Source: Chlamydiia bacterium | Lineage (GTDB): Bacteria > Chlamydiota > Chlamydiia > Chlamydiales > FEN-1388 | NCBI GenBank assembly: GCA_028293095.1 | Contig: JAQGPK010000061.1 | Span: 1 to 8,973, forward strand | Direction: 5' to 3' | Length of the DNA stretch: 8,973 nt | Shown: positions 6,456 through 8,973 of the stretch, one piece after another | Position numbering within the stretch: the stretch's first letter is position 1 | Layout of the letters: every line of letters begins with the position of its first letter | The notes under the pieces: generated by a model | Database searches by the model: none | Seen by the model: the letters and a program-made list of their open reading frames with translations, nothing else | Told to the model about the DNA's origin: nothing | Translations under genes and position numbers: made by a program

Positions 6456-8948
6456 GTGCACCAAGTTACTTTGGGAGCCTTTCTTGGTCGCTGGCGACAA
6501 GGGCAGTCTGGAACGTGTCATACCTATGCAACATTTCTGACTGCACGAGCGAGTAATGAAAATCAGATGTTAAAAAATTATAATGAAGTTTTGCTGAATG
6601 GAATGATGGAGCGGCGCATTGACAACCAACAGTATGCTTTTAAGGCACTTCCTAAAGTATTTCCTTTTTCTCTAGAAAGAGAGCTTGCTAAGGAGCTATC
6701 GAAGAAAAAAGCGTCAGAGTTTGCAGAAAAATTATCGATGGTGCCAAATCTGGCATATGCCTTTTCTATTCTGGGTGTTGAGAAAAACGATGAGGTAGCA
6801 GTTGCTATACTCTCCTTACAGACGCGCTCAGGCGAACGATTGACACTCGTGGCACTTTTTAATGAAATCAAAAAAATAAAAGAGCAGTCAGGAGTAAAGA
6901 TCAGCGATGAAGACTGGAACCTTGCTATATTCTCTGCAGGTGGTATAGAGGAGCAGCATCTTCCGAGAGTTGTGAATAATGCTCTATCGAGTATGTTTTT
7001 TCCCCCTTTTACAACGAAGTATGAACAAGTGACAGCGGGTGAAACATATAAGATTGCTCTCTTACATACGTTAGTGAGTCTTACGAAAAAATTGAGTAGC
7101 TCAAATAGAAAAGATGAAAAGAGAGCTACTCAAATCATGAAAAAACTATCTAAGAAGCTCTCTCAACAACTCAACCTTCCGGAAGAAATAGCAGCCACTA
7201 CTTTTCAAGGAGAAGATTTTGCTAATTTTAGGGTTCGTTATAAGGAACTATTTGAAAAGTCCGCAGGTAAAACAGAGCAAGAGATCAGCGAACTTATTAA
7301 AGGCGACAGCCTTTTTGGGAAAAAAGAAGATCCGATTGGATTTTATAATTTAATTCATGAACTCACAACTCTACCAACAACACTCAGGATTGATTTTAGC
7401 GCACCCCATTTTACGCCTTTAGAAAAATTACGTATTTTTGTCTCTCCTCCAGATAAAAAACCAACCACAACACCAGAGGCGCCACTTAAAAGCGCAGGTC
7501 ACAAGGGTGTATGTAGGCTTTTTAAAGGAACAGAATCTGAAATTACCAATGCGGGAGAGTTTGGATCTTTTATTAAGGAAACCTTTATGGATGTCTTAAA
7601 AGAGATGGATACAAGCGAGAAAGCAGCTCAGTTATTAAAAGATGTTTCGGATGAGGATATAACAAAAGAGTTTACATCATTTTATACTCCTCTTCAATCA
7701 TGTTATGCAGATTTATACTACCCAGAATATAATAATACTCCTTGGAATTTCCAGTTACGAGCGAATCAATACAATTTTTTCTGGGCGACTTCTTTTGGGG
7801 CTGAAAAAGCTGCGACTGAGCATCACAATATTCAATGTACAGATAATTCTAAAGTAGTTATCGAAGTTCTCGAATGGGCAAAAGAGGCTCGTCAAATACT
7901 TGGATCAAATTCTGATGTACTCGTTCCAGTTAGATATGGGACTGGTGACCCAGCAGATGTCTATCCTGGACACGCCTTCGTATTGACACCAAATCATCCT
8001 TCAATGCTTCCTCAAGGGAATAAATCGGTAGAAACTATGCTTCAGGAGAAGATGCAGAAAATTGCCAATCTGAAGGTGTCAGAAAGTAAAAATGCGCTCA
8101 AAGAAGTAGATGCATGGGTTAAAAAGTATGTTAAAGATCATGCTTTAGAGAATAGCTTTGATTTTGATGCTTTTAAAACTAGTATGCATGCTCTTGTAAA
8201 AGCCAATCCTTCAACTTCTTTACATACCTATCTCAATGTAGCCTTAGAAAAAATGAAAATACTCGCTCTTCCAAAGCATGCTATGGAAGATTGTAGCGCT
8301 TGGTGCTTTCATGGGCTTCTTGAAGATGTGCCAGGAGCAGGTGACTCACTGGTAATTCATGCAGGTGACACGCAGTGGGATTCCTATCTTCCGAAAGGAG
8401 CGACTCTAGTTCCTGTAGACTTTTGTTTTTATCCAAACCCTTTTACGTTGCAATGGGCGCCAGCTGCTATTATCGATACGCCAAGTGCGAGTACTGTGCA
8501 GGCGCTACAATTTCCTAGCTTAAATATTATGAAAGATCTTTCTTCTCTTAAGGAAGCAAGCCAAGAGAAGCATCTTTTGCTAGTACAGCATACAATGGCA
8601 GAAGAGCTGAGCATACTACAGGGTTCATTTAGCGCAATTTGGGAGCGTTTAGAGAAAAACAAGATAACTTTAAAAGAAAAAATAGCCATTAAGCAAATAC
8701 TTGATAAGTGCTCCTCTTTAAACCAAGTTGCGAGCCACTTAACAGCTTTTCCGCCGCAGTTTCAAGAGTTGATACAGCAAAAAATTAGCCAACAGAAATT
8801 ATTTGAACAGTTCTGCAAAAATCAAATCCCACCAGTAGACCCTGCGAACCAAACGCTCTCTGTTACTCGGTTTGAAGCGACCAGAGCGATACAGGCCTTT
8901 GATGCAAGTTCTGAAAAGTTCCTTCAAATGGTGCGTAGTCTTATTTGA
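6456..8948 (+). CDS. Large putative papain-like cysteine hydrolase; possible C-terminal half of a giant gene
   Basis: The 830-codon frame starts at GTG 6456 with AAAGG five bases before it; the first in-frame ATG (codon 38) would delete the key motif. Residues 14-21 read RQGQSGTC, matching the papain-family active-site loop (QGxxGxC), with Gln15 as a possible oxyanion-hole residue six positions before Cys21, as in papain. Further on come GHAF with His506 and a strand-like VIHAGDTQW with Asp638 and Trp641, giving the order Cys-His-Asp. The gap of 485 residues between Cys and His is far larger than in papain, so a big, mainly helical insertion (about 60-400) must be assumed, or the motifs are unrelated. 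A second Cys/His group, DCSAWCFH (612-619), precedes the Asp motif. Residues 690-830 are helical. There is no signal peptide or membrane segment. The frame is continuous with the 663-aa reading frame except for one TAG. Function is inferred from motifs only. Confidence 0.72.
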   Translation: MHQVTLGAFLGRWRQGQSGTCHTYATFLTARASNENQMLKNYNEVLLNGMMERRIDNQQYAFKALPKVFPFSLERELAKELSKKKASEFAEKLSMVPNLAYAFSILGVEKNDEVAVAILSLQTRSGERLTLVALFNEIKKIKEQSGVKISDEDWNLAIFSAGGIEEQHLPRVVNNALSSMFFPPFTTKYEQVTAGETYKIALLHTLVSLTKKLSSSNRKDEKRATQIMKKLSKKLSQQLNLPEEIAATTFQGEDFANFRVRYKELFEKSAGKTEQEISELIKGDSLFGKKEDPIGFYNLIHELTTLPTTLRIDFSAPHFTPLEKLRIFVSPPDKKPTTTPEAPLKSAGHKGVCRLFKGTESEITNAGEFGSFIKETFMDVLKEMDTSEKAAQLLKDVSDEDITKEFTSFYTPLQSCYADLYYPEYNNTPWNFQLRANQYNFFWATSFGAEKAATEHHNIQCTDNSKVVIEVLEWAKEARQILGSNSDVLVPVRYGTGDPADVYPGHAFVLTPNHPSMLPQGNKSVETMLQEKMQKIANLKVSESKNALKEVDAWVKKYVKDHALENSFDFDAFKTSMHALVKANPSTSLHTYLNVALEKMKILALPKHAMEDCSAWCFHGLLEDVPGAGDSLVIHAGDTQWDSYLPKGATLVPVDFCFYPNPFTLQWAPAAIIDTPSASTVQALQFPSLNIMKDLSSLKEASQEKHLLLVQHTMAEELSILQGSFSAIWERLEKNKITLKEKIAIKQILDKCSSLNQVASHLTAFPPQFQELIQQKISQQKLFEQFCKNQIPPVDPANQTLSVTRFEATRAIQAFDASSEKFLQMVRSLI

Positions 8949-8973
8949 AAGGGCAGATTATTGAACAGAATCT

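Noticed and set aside
6454..6456. ATG at 6454 as the start of the downstream gene.
   Set aside because: It lies in a different frame from the long open frame; the in-frame candidate is the overlapping GTG at 6456.
7971..8369. YopT (C58) or Ulp-type protease assignment for the downstream protein.
   Set aside because: A Cys-His-Asp order exists, but the spacing and flanking motifs of those families do not match. The papain-type QGxxGxC loop is the closer fit.

Overview
The window looks like part of a bacterial chromosome from an obligate intracellular, host-associated lineage. My best guess is an amoeba-associated member of the Chlamydiota. This rests on the style of the SufS sequence and on a neighbourhood of large, low-complexity-linked, effector-like proteins with no housekeeping relatives that I recognise. 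It is an inference, not something the sequence proves.

Layout. (1) Positions 71-1303, plus strand: an intact cysteine desulfurase of the SufS type, the only conserved housekeeping gene here. All three forward frames are closed by stops at 18-28, just before it, so an upstream gene (possibly sufD) can contribute at most a few codons. (2) Positions 1307-4039, minus strand: two consecutive genes (471 aa, then 429 aa) with good ribosome binding sites and a 27-bp gap, most likely one operon. Both have an N-terminal globular part, a proline- or Ser/Thr-Pro-rich linker and a small C-terminal helical part. By eye they share a weakly similar module of about 60 residues near the N-terminus, which suggests an old tandem duplication. 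The operon converges on sufS with only 3 bp between stop codons. (3) Positions 4040-4409: an A+T-rich divergent intergenic region with candidate promoters on both strands and a possible decayed remnant. (4) Positions 4410-8948, plus strand: a 663-codon reading frame, a single TAG, then the same frame stays open for another 848 codons to 8948. The downstream part carries a papain-like active-site signature (QGQSGTC) close to its beginning, and His and Asp/Trp motifs far downstream in the order expected of a Cys-His-Asp hydrolase.

The most interesting point is that the two plus-strand reading frames are one frame split by one stop codon. The 18 codons after the stop read like ordinary protein and the first in-frame ATG lies beyond the putative catalytic cysteine. 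The locus is therefore one of three things: a 1512-codon gene interrupted by a nonsense mutation, a readthrough gene, or two genes whose second member starts at GTG 6456. Together the four non-suf genes look like a divergent island of secreted or host-interacting proteins. No secretion machinery, mobile element, CRISPR array or intact RNA gene is visible.
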